A stretch of DNA of 64,000 nucleotides from Streptomyces xanthii. Its GTDB lineage: Bacteria; Actinomycetota; Actinomycetes; Streptomycetales; Streptomycetaceae. Positions 36,169 through 49,277 of the stretch are shown here, in pieces. The translations under genes and the position numbers were made by a program. Each line of letters starts with the position of its first letter. The stretch's first letter is position 1. Where the stretch lies: assembly GCF_014621695.1 (NCBI RefSeq), contig NZ_CP061281.1:6138001-6202000 (forward strand), in the 5' to 3' direction. The notes under the pieces are model-generated. The model ran no database searches. It was given only the letters and a program-made list of their open reading frames with translations, and was not told where the DNA came from.

Positions 36169-36810
36169 ATGATCGCGGCCCCTGACCGTACGCCCCTCAG
36201 CCGGGACTTCTTCGACCGACCTGTACTGGAGGTCGCCCCGGACCTCCTCGGACGCACCCTGGTCCGCCGCACCCCGGACGGCCCGATCGAACTCCGCCTC
36301 ACCGAGGTGGAGGCGTACGACGGCGCGAACGATCCCGGCTCCCACGCCTTCCGCGGCCAGACGGCCCGGAACACGGTGATGTTCGGTCCGCCCGGACACG
36401 TGTACGTCTACTTCACCTACGGCATGTGGCACTGCATGAACTTCGTGTGCGGCCCGCCGGGCCAGGCGAGCGGGGTCCTGCTCCGGGCCGGCGAGATCAC
36501 GGAGGGCGCCGAACTCGCCCGCAAACGTCGACTCTCGGCCCGATACGACAAGGAACTGGCCAAAGGACCGGCCCGCCTGGCCACGGCCCTCGGAGTGGAC
36601 CGCGCCCTCGACGGCGCGGACGCCTGCGGCCCGCCCGACTCCCCGTTCACCATCCTGCGCGGCACCCCCGTCCCCGCCGACCAGGTACGCAAGGGGCCGC
36701 GCACCGGAGTCTCGGGCGACGGGGCCGTTCACCCCTGGCGCTTCTGGGTCGCCGACGACCCCACGGTCAGCCCGTATCGGGCCCACACACCACGCCGCCG
36801 TTCAACTTGA
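36169..36810 (+). CDS. DNA-3-methyladenine glycosylase (AAG/MPG type)
   Basis: A 213-residue base-excision repair enzyme of the mammalian AAG family, which removes alkylated purines and hypoxanthine from DNA. The signature [18 protein letters not shown] carries the catalytic Glu (EVEAY), followed by [24 protein letters not shown] sequence (here [10 protein letters not shown]) and the C-terminal RKGPRTGVS and [10 protein letters not shown] segments. ATG at 36169 is chosen; longer in-frame readings overlap the SpoOM promoter. The stop is embedded in the -35 of a probable rRNA-operon promoter. Confidence 0.93.
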   Translation: MIAAPDRTPLSRDFFDRPVLEVAPDLLGRTLVRRTPDGPIELRLTEVEAYDGANDPGSHAFRGQTARNTVMFGPPGHVYVYFTYGMWHCMNFVCGPPGQASGVLLRAGEITEGAELARKRRLSARYDKELAKGPARLATALGVDRALDGADACGPPDSPFTILRGTPVPADQVRKGPRTGVSGDGAVHPWRFWVADDPTVSPYRAHTPRRRST

Positions 36811-36836
36811 CTCTCCCCCCGCGGGGTCCGTAATGT
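36807..36836 (+). promoter_or_regulatory. Probable upstream rRNA-operon promoter
   Basis: TTGACT (36807-36812), 18-base spacer, TAATGT (36831-36836), about 525 bases before 16S. The -35 overlaps the glycosylase stop codon. Both hexamers resemble vegetative promoters of stable-RNA genes. Confidence 0.55.
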
Positions 36837-37362
36837 AGCCCGAGCCGCTGAAACCGGTACGGCTCTCAGCCAGTCACCGGAAGCGGCCAAACCACTACCT
36901 ACGACTTCCCCCAGCGGGGTCTCTTTCGTCATGCCTGCATGTCGAAATTCGAACCCGCGAATCTCGATTATGAGTTACCGGGGAAATCGGCTAACGTAGC
37001 GGTCACGCCGAAAGGCAAAGGCCCTCCAACGGCCACCGGAAATGAAATCCGAACCGGAAACGGAACGGAAAACGGATCTGGTAAGGTTGGAAACGCAAGA
37101 CCGAAGGGAAGCGCCCGGAGGAAAGCCCGAGAGGGTGAGTACAAAGGAAGCGTCCGTTCCTTGAGAACTCAACAGCGTGCCAAAAATCAACGCCAGATAT
37201 GTTGATACCCCGTCTCCGGCCATCATGGCTGGGACGAGGTTCCTTTGAAAAAGTCCTGCCGGGCACTGTCCGGTAGGCGCACAGCGAGGACGCTGTGAAC
37301 CGAGGGATTATTCCTCCCTCTGGTTCCGCTCTCGTGTGTGTCACCCCGATCACGGGGAAACA
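36837..37362 (+). other. rRNA operon leader region
   Basis: About 525 non-coding bases before 16S. Further -10-like hexamers are TAACGT (36992-36997) and TAAGGT (37082-37087), suggesting several promoters, as in other Streptomyces rrn operons. The block TTGAGAACTCAACAGCGTGC (37160-37179) is the boxA/antitermination-type sequence conserved in actinobacterial rRNA leaders. GTTCC-type pairs near 37240-37330 probably form the 16S processing stem. An 88-codon frame at 36939-37205 is not thought to be a gene. Confidence 0.6.
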
Positions 37363-42322
<4,960 letters not shown>

Positions 42323-42461
42323 CAGTTGCTCGCGTCCACTGTGTTGGTTCTCAGACAACGAACGGTTGTGCTGGCTGAACAGTTTCACTACTTAATTGAA
42401 GAGTGTGCTTGTTCGCTGCCCTGTTCTGGTTCCCATTCTCAGGAATGGGACAACTGATAGG
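42323..42461 (+). other. 23S-5S spacer
   Basis: A 139-base non-coding spacer. CATTCTCAGGAATG (42434-42447) is a small hairpin, and the CGCGTCCACTGTG at the start pairs with the region before 23S (CACAGTGGACGCG at 39178-39190), closing the 23S processing stem. Confidence 0.75.
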
Positions 42462-42581
42462 GTTTCGGTGGTCATAGCGTGAGGGAAACGCCCGGTTACA
42501 TTCCGAACCCGGAAGCTAAGCCTCACAGCGCCGATGGTACTGCAGGGGGGACCCTGTGGGAGAGTAGGACGCCGCCGAACA
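42462..42581 (+). rRNA. rrf: 5S ribosomal RNA
   Basis: A 120-base 5S from GTTTCGGTGGTCATAGCG to GGACGCCGCCGAAC. It includes CGCCCGGTTACATTCCGAAC and the loop E/GGGAGAGTAGG segment. It closes the rrs-rrl-rrf operon; the terminator follows 8 bases later. Confidence 0.97.
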
Positions 42582-42589
42582 ATTTTTGG

Positions 42590-42640
42590 AGGACCCTTTG
42601 GTCCCAGCGTTCACGCTGGGACCAAAGGGTCCTTTTTTGT
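42590..42640 (+). terminator. rRNA operon terminator
   Basis: Perfect 20-bp stem (42590-42609 / 42614-42633, arm AGGACCCTTTGGTCCCAGCG) with TTCA loop and a run of Ts (CCTTTTTTGTTTT). The strongest intrinsic terminator in the window. Confidence 0.95.
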
Positions 42641-42708
42641 TTTGCCGAAGCGCGCCGGTCGGCCGGCTGCGCGAGAATGACTGCGGTACCGAAGACGAGG
42701 AGTCACCG

Positions 42709-44601
42709 ATGTCCCCCAACTCTCCCGACGAGCGACCGGAGCGCGATCAGCGCCGCCGGGACAGTGGTGACCGCGGCGGAAACCGCGGGCGGGACGACAA
42801 CCGCGGTGGTGGCGGTGGCGGCTTCCGTGGACGTCGGGATGACCGGCCGTCCTACGGTGACCGTGACCGGGATCGTGGGCCGCGTCGTGACGGTGACCGT
42901 GACCGGCCGCCGTTCCGCCGTGACGACCGTCGGGACGACCGGCGTGACGATCGCCGCGATGACCGTCGGGACGACCGGCGTGGTGAGCGTCGTGATGACC
43001 GCCCGTCGTACGGGGACCGTGGTGGTTTCCGTGGGCGGGACGACAACCGTGGTGGTGGCGGTGGCGGCTTCCGTGGACGTCGGGATGACCGGCCCTCGTA
43101 CGGTGACCGTGATCGGGATCGTGGGCCGCGTCGTGACGGTGACCGGGACCGGCCGCCGTTCCGCCGTGACGACCGTCGGGACGACCGGCGTGATGACCGT
43201 CGGGACGAGCGTCCGTCGTACGGGGACCGTGGTGGTTTCCGTGGGCGGGACGACAACCGCGGTGGTGGCGGTGGCGGCTTCCGTGGACGTCGGGATGACC
43301 GGCCGTCCTACGGTGACCGCGACCGGGACCGTGGGGACCGGCCCTCGTTCCGCCGTGACGATCGGCGCGATGACCGCCGTGATGAGCGTCGGGACGAGCG
43401 TCCGTCGTACGGGGACCGTGGTGGTTTCCGTGGGCGGGACGACAACCGTGGTGGTGGCGGGTTCCGCGATCGTCGGGACGACCGGGCGCCGCGTTCGTAC
43501 GGTGACCGCGACCGTGACCGGGATCGTGGGCCGCGTCGTGACGGTGACCGGGACCGGCCGGCGTTCCGCCGTGACGACCGGCGCGATGACCGGCGCGATG
43601 ACCGTCGGGACGAGCGTCCGTCGTACGGGGACCGTGGTGGCTTCCGTGGGCGTGACGACAACCGTGGGCGTGGGCCGCGTCGGGACGACCGGGGCGGGCG
43701 TCCCGGTGGGTTCCGTGGGCGCGATGACCGGCGTGACGACCGTCGGGACGACCGGCGTGGCGGCGGTGGCCGGTTCCGTGACGAGCGGGACCGCGACCGG
43801 GAGCCGATCAAGCGGCTGCCGATCCCCGAGGACGTCACCGGGCACGAGATCGACAAGGACGTGCAGCAGGAGCTCCAGTCCCTGCCGAAGGGGCTCGCGG
43901 AGGACGTCGCCAAGAACCTGGTGATGGTCGCCCGGCTCATCGACGAGGACCCCGAGGGTGCCTACGGCTACTCCAAGGTCGCGCTGCGGCTCGCCTCGCG
44001 CGTCGCCGCCGTCCGTGAGGCCGCCGGTTTCGCCGCGTACGCGAACCAGAAGTACAGCGAGGCGCTGGCCGAGTTCCGTGCCGCGCGTCGGATGACCGGC
44101 AACATCGAGCTGTGGCCCGTCATGGCCGACTGCGAGCGTGGGCTCGGGCGGCCGGAGAAGGCGCTCGACATGGCCGGTGCGCCCGAGGTGCAGAAGCTCG
44201 ACAAGGCCGGACAGGTCGAGATGCGGCTCGTCGCGGCCGGTGCGCGCCGTGACATGGGGCAGCTGGACGCGGCCATCGTGACGCTGCAGAGCCCCGAGCT
44301 GGCCTCGAACTCCGTACAGCCGTGGACCGCGCGGCTGCGCTACGCGTACGCCGACGCGCTGCTGGCCGTCGGGCGTGAGGGCGAGGCGCGCGAGTGGTTC
44401 GCCAAGGCCGTCGAGGCCGACAAGGACGGCAGCACGGACGCCTCCGACCGGCTGGCGGAGATGGACGGCGTCGACTTCGTGGACGCGTTCGACGACAGCG
44501 AGGACGACGGTGCCGAGGCGGCGGAGCCGGCGCGTGCGGACGACGAGCACGGCGACAGCGGCGACAGCGCTGACGGCGAGGACGACCGGGACGTGAAGTA
44601 G
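42709..44601 (+). CDS. Arg/Asp/Gly-repeat (RGG-like) protein with helical TPR-like C-terminus
   Basis: A 630-residue two-part protein. Residues 1-19 are polar. Residues 20-365 are five imperfect units of 59-82 residues, each beginning GDRGG(F/N)RGRDDNRG, continuing with a glycine run, FRGRRDDRPSYGDRDRDRG, and an RRDDRRDD run ending RPSY. This is predicted disordered and highly charged but nearly neutral overall, with RGG-like boxes seen in RNA-binding proteins. Residues 366-600 are helical and TPR-like (LIDEDPEGAYGYSKVALRLA, YSEALAEFRAARRM, LGRPEKALDMA); the tail is acidic. ATG at 42709 has GAGGAG upstream. It lies 69 bases after the rRNA terminator. Function unknown; RNA or ribosome association is inference. 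Confidence 0.85.
   Translation: MSPNSPDERPERDQRRRDSGDRGGNRGRDDNRGGGGGGFRGRRDDRPSYGDRDRDRGPRRDGDRDRPPFRRDDRRDDRRDDRRDDRRDDRRGERRDDRPSYGDRGGFRGRDDNRGGGGGGFRGRRDDRPSYGDRDRDRGPRRDGDRDRPPFRRDDRRDDRRDDRRDERPSYGDRGGFRGRDDNRGGGGGGFRGRRDDRPSYGDRDRDRGDRPSFRRDDRRDDRRDERRDERPSYGDRGGFRGRDDNRGGGGFRDRRDDRAPRSYGDRDRDRDRGPRRDGDRDRPAFRRDDRRDDRRDDRRDERPSYGDRGGFRGRDDNRGRGPRRDDRGGRPGGFRGRDDRRDDRRDDRRGGGGRFRDERDRDREPIKRLPIPEDVTGHEIDKDVQQELQSLPKGLAEDVAKNLVMVARLIDEDPEGAYGYSKVALRLASRVAAVREAAGFAAYANQKYSEALAEFRAARRMTGNIELWPVMADCERGLGRPEKALDMAGAPEVQKLDKAGQVEMRLVAAGARRDMGQLDAAIVTLQSPELASNSVQPWTARLRYAYADALLAVGREGEAREWFAKAVEADKDGSTDASDRLAEMDGVDFVDAFDDSEDDGAEAAEPARADDEHGDSGDSADGEDDRDVK
42766..43803 (+). repeat. Coding tandem repeats of about 190-245 bp
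   Basis: Five direct repeats encode residues 20-101, 102-171, 172-234, 235-306 and 307-365 of the protein above. Copies share long near-identical stretches (for example ACGGGGACCGTGGTGGTTTC at the unit junctions), so they are prone to slippage and unequal recombination. The same repetition opens long spurious frames on both strands. Confidence 0.85.
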
Positions 44602-44630
44602 GTCGCGTAGTAGGTAGGCCTCGGCCTGGG

Positions 44631-44660
44631 CGGGCGGGTTCCCTTCGGGGAGCCCGCCCG
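44631..44660. terminator. Terminator between repeat protein and DUF1015 gene
   Basis: CGGGCGGG (44631-44638) pairs with CCCGCCCG (44653-44660), with TCCC/GGGGA continuing inward. Convergent position. Confidence 0.65.
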
Positions 44661-44681
44661 TTCGTCGTTTCCGGCTGGTGC

Positions 44682-45977
44682 TCAGTCCGTGAGGTCGGTC
44701 AGGGTGCGCAGGACCAGGCCCGTGGCCGGCTTCGGGCCGAAGGACGTGGACTTGCGGGGCATGGTGACGCCCTGCCGGGCCAGTTCCCGTACGACTTCCT
44801 CGCGGACGGGGTGCATGAGGACGGCCGTGCCGCCGTCGCGGCGGGCCTTGGCGACCGTCGCCGCCGTGTCGTGGATGTACGAGATCTCGGCGGGGGAGTC
44901 CTCGCGGATGTGCCAGACGTGGCCGAGGAGCGTCGAGTGGAGCACGGTCGCGTCCAGGGTGCGCCAGGCCTGCGGGCGGTTCGCCGGGACCGTGCGGTCC
45001 AGGAGCGCGGGGTCCGGCCGGTCGAGCAGGTGGTACGTGTCCTCGGGGCCGCCGGCGAGCAGGAACGCGTTGCCCGCCGACGCCGCCTCGGCCAGTTCCT
45101 CCATCGCGTGGGTGAGGGGGCCCGGGATCTCGCGGACGCGGAAGTGGGTGCGGGCCGCCGCCAGGGCCTCGTCGAGCGGGAGCCGGTTCAGGAGGCGGTG
45201 GATGGCGCGGACGCGCAGCGGGTAGCGGGCCGTGTCGACGAGGAGGACCAGGCCGTAGTCCCACGGGGTGGGGCCGGAGTGCTCGGAGCGGAGCCGGAGA
45301 TAGGTCGCCCAGCGGTGGTGGCCGTCGGCGATCAGGGCCTGGTGGGTGGCGAGATCGGCTTGGATCCGCTGCTGTTCGGCCGGGTCGGTGATCGCCCAGA
45401 GGCGGTGCGCGAAGCCGTCCTCGGTGGTGGTGGCCAGGAGCGGGGCGCCCTGGACGGTGCGCTCGATGACGGCCGTCGCGCCGGTCGCCCGGCCGTTGCC
45501 CCGGTAGGTCAGGAGCAGCGGTTCGAGGTTCGCCGCGGCGGTGCGCATCAGGCCCGCGCGCTCCTCGACGACGTGCGGCATGACGTCCTCGTGGGGCAGG
45601 ACGACGCCCTCGGACGGCTCGGACAGGCGCAGGGCGCCGATCAGGCCGCGCTGGAGGAGGTCCCCGCCGCGCTGCTCGTAGACGTAGAGCGCCGGTTCGG
45701 CGTCGGGGGCGAGGACGCCCTCGGCGAGCCAGCGGCGCAGGGTGGCGGCCGCCTGGTCGTTGCGGGACTGCGGGCCGGCCGCGGGGCCCGCCTGCGGCAG
45801 GATCAGGCGGACGATGTTGTGCGGGTCCGCGCTCTGGAGCTCCAGCAGGCCGTCGGGGCGGACCACGACGTCGTACGGGGGTGAGGTCACGGCGGCGAGG
45901 CTGCCTACCCGTTCCGGGACGTACCGCACTCCGCGGAAGGGGATCAGGTCGAGGCCGCCGTCACCTGCAGTGTTCAT
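44682..45977 (-). CDS. DUF1015 family protein
   Basis: A 431-residue cytoplasmic protein of the DUF1015 family. The N-terminal LDLIPFRGVRYVPERVGSLA and VTSPPYDVV are diagnostic, followed by NIVRLILPQ, LYVYEQRG, the IADGHHRWATYLRLR segment with a conserved His pair (about 216), and a C-terminal PRKSTSFGPKPATGLVLR. The family is widespread and often annotated near serine-synthesis genes in other bacteria, but its activity is undetermined. ATG at 45977. Divergent from the HAD hydrolase gene by 72 bases. Confidence 0.9.
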   Translation of the reverse strand: MNTAGDGGLDLIPFRGVRYVPERVGSLAAVTSPPYDVVVRPDGLLELQSADPHNIVRLILPQAGPAAGPQSRNDQAAATLRRWLAEGVLAPDAEPALYVYEQRGGDLLQRGLIGALRLSEPSEGVVLPHEDVMPHVVEERAGLMRTAAANLEPLLLTYRGNGRATGATAVIERTVQGAPLLATTTEDGFAHRLWAITDPAEQQRIQADLATHQALIADGHHRWATYLRLRSEHSGPTPWDYGLVLLVDTARYPLRVRAIHRLLNRLPLDEALAAARTHFRVREIPGPLTHAMEELAEAASAGNAFLLAGGPEDTYHLLDRPDPALLDRTVPANRPQAWRTLDATVLHSTLLGHVWHIREDSPAEISYIHDTAATVAKARRDGGTAVLMHPVREEVVRELARQGVTMPRKSTSFGPKPATGLVLRTLTDLTD

Positions 45978-46049
45978 CCGTGCATCGTACGAGTGTCAGA
46001 GGCGTGGGGGATGATCGGGGGAGTGAGTTCGAGCGAGGAGCGATACGGG

Positions 46050-47105
46050 ATGAGCCAGAGTGCGAGCGGGGCGGCCGAGGGCGTTTTCCGGGGGCGGCCC
46101 GCGGGCAGCGCGCGGGCGTTGAGCGAGGCGTACGACACGGCGCTGCTCGATCTCGACGGGGTGGTGTACGCGGGGGGCCAGGCGATCGCGCACGCCGTGG
46201 AGTCGCTGGCGGTGGCACGGTCCGGGGGGATGGCGCTGGCGTACGTGACGAACAACGCGCTGCGGACGCCCGGGGCGGTCGCCGAGCATCTGACGGAGCT
46301 CGGGATCCCGACGGGGGCGGACGATGTGATCACGTCGGCGCAGGCGGTGGCGCGGCTCATCAGTGAGCAGGTGCCGGCCGGGTCGCGGATCCTCGTGATC
46401 GGCGGGGAGGGGCTGCGGGTCGCGCTGCGCGAGCGGGGGCTCGTGCCGGTCGACTCGGCGGACGAGGACCCTGCGGCGGTGGTGCAGGGGTACGGGGGGC
46501 CGGAGCTGGCCTGGGGGCGGTTCGCCGAGGCCTGTTACGCGATCGCGCGCGGAGTGCCGTGGTACGCGTCGAACACGGACCTGACGATTCCGAGCGCGCG
46601 GGGCATCGCGCCGGGGAACGGGGCGGCGGTCGAGGTCGTGCGGATCGCGACGGGGGCGGAGCCTCAGGTCGCGGGGAAGCCGTTGCCGCCGATGCACCGG
46701 GAGACGATCCTGCGGACCGGGGCACGGACGCCGCTCGTGGTGGGGGACCGGCTCGACACGGACATCGAGGGGGCGTTCAACGGGGGTGTGGACTCGTTGC
46801 TGGTGCTGACCGGGGTGACGGACGGTGCGGGATTGCTGGCCGCGCCGCCCCGGCACCGGCCCACGTATGTGGACGTGGATCTGCGGGGGATGCTGACCGG
46901 GCAGCCGGAGGTCGTCGCGTCGGGGGACGGGTTCTCCTGTGGCGGGTGGACCGCGGTGGCGGGGGAGCGGGAGTTGGAGCTGAGCGGGGAGGGTTCGGCG
47001 ATCGACGGGTTGAGAGCGCTCTGTGGGGCGGCCTGGAGTGCGGGCGGCGACGGGGAGTGCGGGCTGGACTCGGGGAAGGCGTTGGCCCGGGCCGGGCTCG
47101 GGTGA
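46050..47105 (+). CDS. HAD-IIA family phosphatase (NagD/p-nitrophenylphosphatase-like)
   Basis: A 351-residue HAD-IIA hydrolase. Catalytic Asp34/Asp36 lie in LLDLDGVVY. Motif II is AYVTNNALRTPG, the conserved Lys is in VAGKPLPPM, and motif IV is VGDRLDTDIEGA. A C2-type cap sits between motifs II and III. An unusual C-terminal extension of about 70 residues (from near 280) is Trp/Gly-rich. The family dephosphorylates small phosphometabolites such as glycerol-phosphate or 2-phosphoglycolate; the substrate here is unknown. ATG at 46050 follows GAGGAG. The G+C-strict GGG codon use in this gene is somewhat stronger than in its neighbours. Confidence 0.9.
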   Translation: MSQSASGAAEGVFRGRPAGSARALSEAYDTALLDLDGVVYAGGQAIAHAVESLAVARSGGMALAYVTNNALRTPGAVAEHLTELGIPTGADDVITSAQAVARLISEQVPAGSRILVIGGEGLRVALRERGLVPVDSADEDPAAVVQGYGGPELAWGRFAEACYAIARGVPWYASNTDLTIPSARGIAPGNGAAVEVVRIATGAEPQVAGKPLPPMHRETILRTGARTPLVVGDRLDTDIEGAFNGGVDSLLVLTGVTDGAGLLAAPPRHRPTYVDVDLRGMLTGQPEVVASGDGFSCGGWTAVAGERELELSGEGSAIDGLRALCGAAWSAGGDGECGLDSGKALARAGLG

Positions 47106-47139
47106 CGGTCGGGCCGTGCACCTCCAGAACCTCCGGGTG

Positions 47140-47158
47140 GCAGGGTAGGCTAACCTAA
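47140..47158 (+). promoter_or_regulatory. Iron box (DmdR/IdeR/DtxR-type operator)
   Basis: The 19 bases ending GTAGGCTAACCTAA match the consensus TTAGGTTAGGCTAACCTAA at 16 positions, 5 bases before the GTG of the first permease gene. Iron-loaded DmdR1-type repressor would block this operon. Confidence 0.85.
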
Positions 47159-47163
47159 CCTTC

Positions 47164-48222
47164 GTGTTGGTTGACAGTCCTTCAGGAAGCCGTGCGGGGG
47201 TCGTTGCCGCCCCCGTGCCGCCGCGCCCAGGGCGCCGTACCGCGATCCGTACGGCCGGGCTGCTCGTGTCGCTGGTCGTGCTGGCCGCCGTGCTCGTGGC
47301 CAGCATCGCGATCGGGGCCAAGCCGCTCTCGGTCGAGCAGGTCTGGCACGGGCTGTTCCAGGACACCGGGCGGTACGCCGATGTCGTCGTCGGGGAGCGG
47401 ATCTCGCGCACGCTGCTCGGGCTGCTCGCCGGGGCCGCGCTCGGGCTCGCGGGCGCGGTGCTGCAGGCACTGACCCGCAACCCGCTCGCCGACCCCGGCA
47501 TTCTCGGCATCAACATGGGCGCGTCCGCCGCCGTCGTCACCGCCATCAGCTTCTTCGGCGTGACCTCGCTGAGCGGCTACGTCTGGTTCGCCTTCGTCGG
47601 AGCCGCCGCCGTCGGCGCCCTCGTCTACGTCCTCGGCGGCACCCGCAACGCGACACCCGTACGGCTCGCGCTCGCCGGCACCGCCGTCACCGCCGCGCTC
47701 TCCGGCTACCTCTACGCCGTGATGATCAGCGACGACATGGCGCTCAACCGGATGCGGTTCTGGCAGGTCGGCTCGCTGGCCACCGCCACCATGGGCACCG
47801 TCCGGCAGGTCCTGCCGTTCATCGTCGTCGGCATCCTCGTCGCGCTCGCCCTGGCCCGGCCGCTCAACGCCATGGCCATGGGCGACGACACCGCCCGCGC
47901 GCTCGGCGCCCGCCTCGGCCGCACCCGCGCCCTGAGCATGGGCGCCGCGACCCTGCTGTGCGGGGCCGCCACCGCCGCCTGCGGGCCCATCGTCTTCGTC
48001 GGCCTGATGGTGCCGCACATCGTGCGCTCGTTCACCGGCCCCGACATGCGCTGGATCCTGCCCTACGCGGCGCTCCTGTCGCCGGTGCTGCTGCTCGGCG
48101 CCGACGTCGTCGGCCGGATCGTCGCGCGCCCCGCCGAGCTCCAGGTCGGCATCGTCACCGCCGTGCTCGGCGCGCCCGTGTTCATCCTCCTCGTACGACG
48201 CCGGAAGTTGGCCCAGCTGTGA
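47164..48222 (+). CDS. Iron-siderophore ABC permease, FecCD family
   Basis: A 352-residue FecCD permease with about nine or ten helices after a 30-residue polar N-terminus. Typical sequences are LLAGAALGLAGAVLQALTRN, PLADPGILGINMGAS, FWQVGSL and GPIVFVGLMVPHIVR (the EAA-type coupling segment). It imports ferric siderophores together with the next two gene products. GTG at 47164 lies only 5 bases after the iron box, leaving no room for a Shine-Dalgarno. The mRNA is therefore either leaderless or the true start is a GTG further in (RAGVVAAP region). Confidence 0.92.
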   Translation: MLVDSPSGSRAGVVAAPVPPRPGRRTAIRTAGLLVSLVVLAAVLVASIAIGAKPLSVEQVWHGLFQDTGRYADVVVGERISRTLLGLLAGAALGLAGAVLQALTRNPLADPGILGINMGASAAVVTAISFFGVTSLSGYVWFAFVGAAAVGALVYVLGGTRNATPVRLALAGTAVTAALSGYLYAVMISDDMALNRMRFWQVGSLATATMGTVRQVLPFIVVGILVALALARPLNAMAMGDDTARALGARLGRTRALSMGAATLLCGAATAACGPIVFVGLMVPHIVRSFTGPDMRWILPYAALLSPVLLLGADVVGRIVARPAELQVGIVTAVLGAPVFILLVRRRKLAQL

Positions 48223-49277
48223 AGGCGACAGAAGCGAAGCGTCCCGGGACGCGTGCGATACGGACCCCGGGCGGGCTCTCCGTCCGCGTCGGCCTGCGGT
48301 CCACCGTCGTCGTGGTGCTGCTCGTGGTGGCCGCGCTCGCCGCGGCCGTCGTGCTCATCGGCACCGGCGACTTCGCGATCCCGGCCGCCGACGTGCTGCG
48401 GACGCTGGCCGGACAGGGTGACCCGGGGCAGGAGTTCATCATCAACGACCTGCGGTTGCCGCGGGTCCTCGTCGGCCTGCTGGTCGGCGGCGCGCTCGGC
48501 TTGTCCGGAGCGCTGTTCCAGTCCATCTCGCGCAACCCGCTGGGCAGCCCCGACGTGCTCGGGCTCGGGCAGGGCTCGACCGCCGGCGCCCTCGTGATGA
48601 TCGTCGTCTTCGGCGGGAGCGCCACCCAGGTCGCGTTCGGCGCGCTGGTCGGCGGACTCGTCACCGGCGCCGCCATTTACGTACTGGCGTGGAAGCGGGG
48701 CGTGCACGGGTACCGGCTCGTGCTCGTCGGCATCGGCGTCTCCGCGTTCGTCACCGCCGTCAACGGCTATCTGCTCACGAAGGCCGACTTCGTCGACGCG
48801 GCCCGCGCCACCGTCTGGATGACCGGCTCGCTCAACGGGCGCGACTGGGCGCAGGTCTGGCCGTTGCTCGCGCTGTTCGCCGTCCTCGTGCCGCTCGTCG
48901 CCGTGTACGCGCGGCCGCTGCGGATGCTGGAGATGGGCGACGACGCGGCCGGCGCGCTCGGCATTCGCGTCGAGCGGACCCGGCTCGTCCTGCTCGTCGC
49001 CTCCGTCTTCCTCACGGCGGCCGCCACCGCCGCCGCCGGCCCCGTCGTCTTCGTGGCGCTCACCGCCCCGCAGATCGCCCGCCGGCTGACCCGCTCGCCC
49101 GGACCGAACCTGATGGCCGCCACCTGGCTCGGCGCCACCGTGCTGATCGTCGCCGACCTGGCCTCGCAGCGGGCCTTCGGCGCCGACCAGCTGCCCGTCG
49201 GCGTGGTCACCGGTGTCGTGGGCGGCGGCTATCTGCTGTGGCTGCTGGTCACCGAGCGCAAGGCGGGCCGGATATGA
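48219..49277 (+). CDS. Iron-siderophore ABC permease, FecCD family (second subunit)
   Basis: A 352-residue FecCD permease, paralogous to the preceding one. It shows LLVGGALGLSGALFQSISRN, PLGSPDVLGLGQGS, VWMTGSLNGRDW and GPVVFVALTAPQIARRL. GTG at 48219 overlaps the previous stop (GTGA), indicating translational coupling. The two permeases form a heterodimeric channel with the ATPase encoded next. No substrate-binding lipoprotein gene is found here. Confidence 0.93.
   Translation: MKATEAKRPGTRAIRTPGGLSVRVGLRSTVVVVLLVVAALAAAVVLIGTGDFAIPAADVLRTLAGQGDPGQEFIINDLRLPRVLVGLLVGGALGLSGALFQSISRNPLGSPDVLGLGQGSTAGALVMIVVFGGSATQVAFGALVGGLVTGAAIYVLAWKRGVHGYRLVLVGIGVSAFVTAVNGYLLTKADFVDAARATVWMTGSLNGRDWAQVWPLLALFAVLVPLVAVYARPLRMLEMGDDAAGALGIRVERTRLVLLVASVFLTAAATAAAGPVVFVALTAPQIARRLTRSPGPNLMAATWLGATVLIVADLASQRAFGADQLPVGVVTGVVGGGYLLWLLVTERKAGRI

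Noticed and set aside
36939..37205. 88-codon open frame in the rRNA leader
   Set aside because: It overlaps promoter-like hexamers and the conserved antitermination block, is lysine/glycine-rich without family resemblance, and has no ribosome site. A transcribed leader, not a gene.
42766..43803. CRISPR-like array from regular repeats
   Set aside because: The repeats are coding, of unequal length, contiguous and lack unique spacers.
42479..43924. 481-codon frame shifted by one base across the repeat region
   Set aside because: Begins inside 5S rRNA, and is repetitive only because the true frame is repetitive; the true frame continues into a well-formed helical domain.
42703..45264. 853-codon antisense frame opposite the repeat protein and part of the DUF1015 gene
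   Set aside because: Val/Thr/Pro-rich sequence produced by the coding repeats and the G+C bias; no start context and it covers two clear genes.
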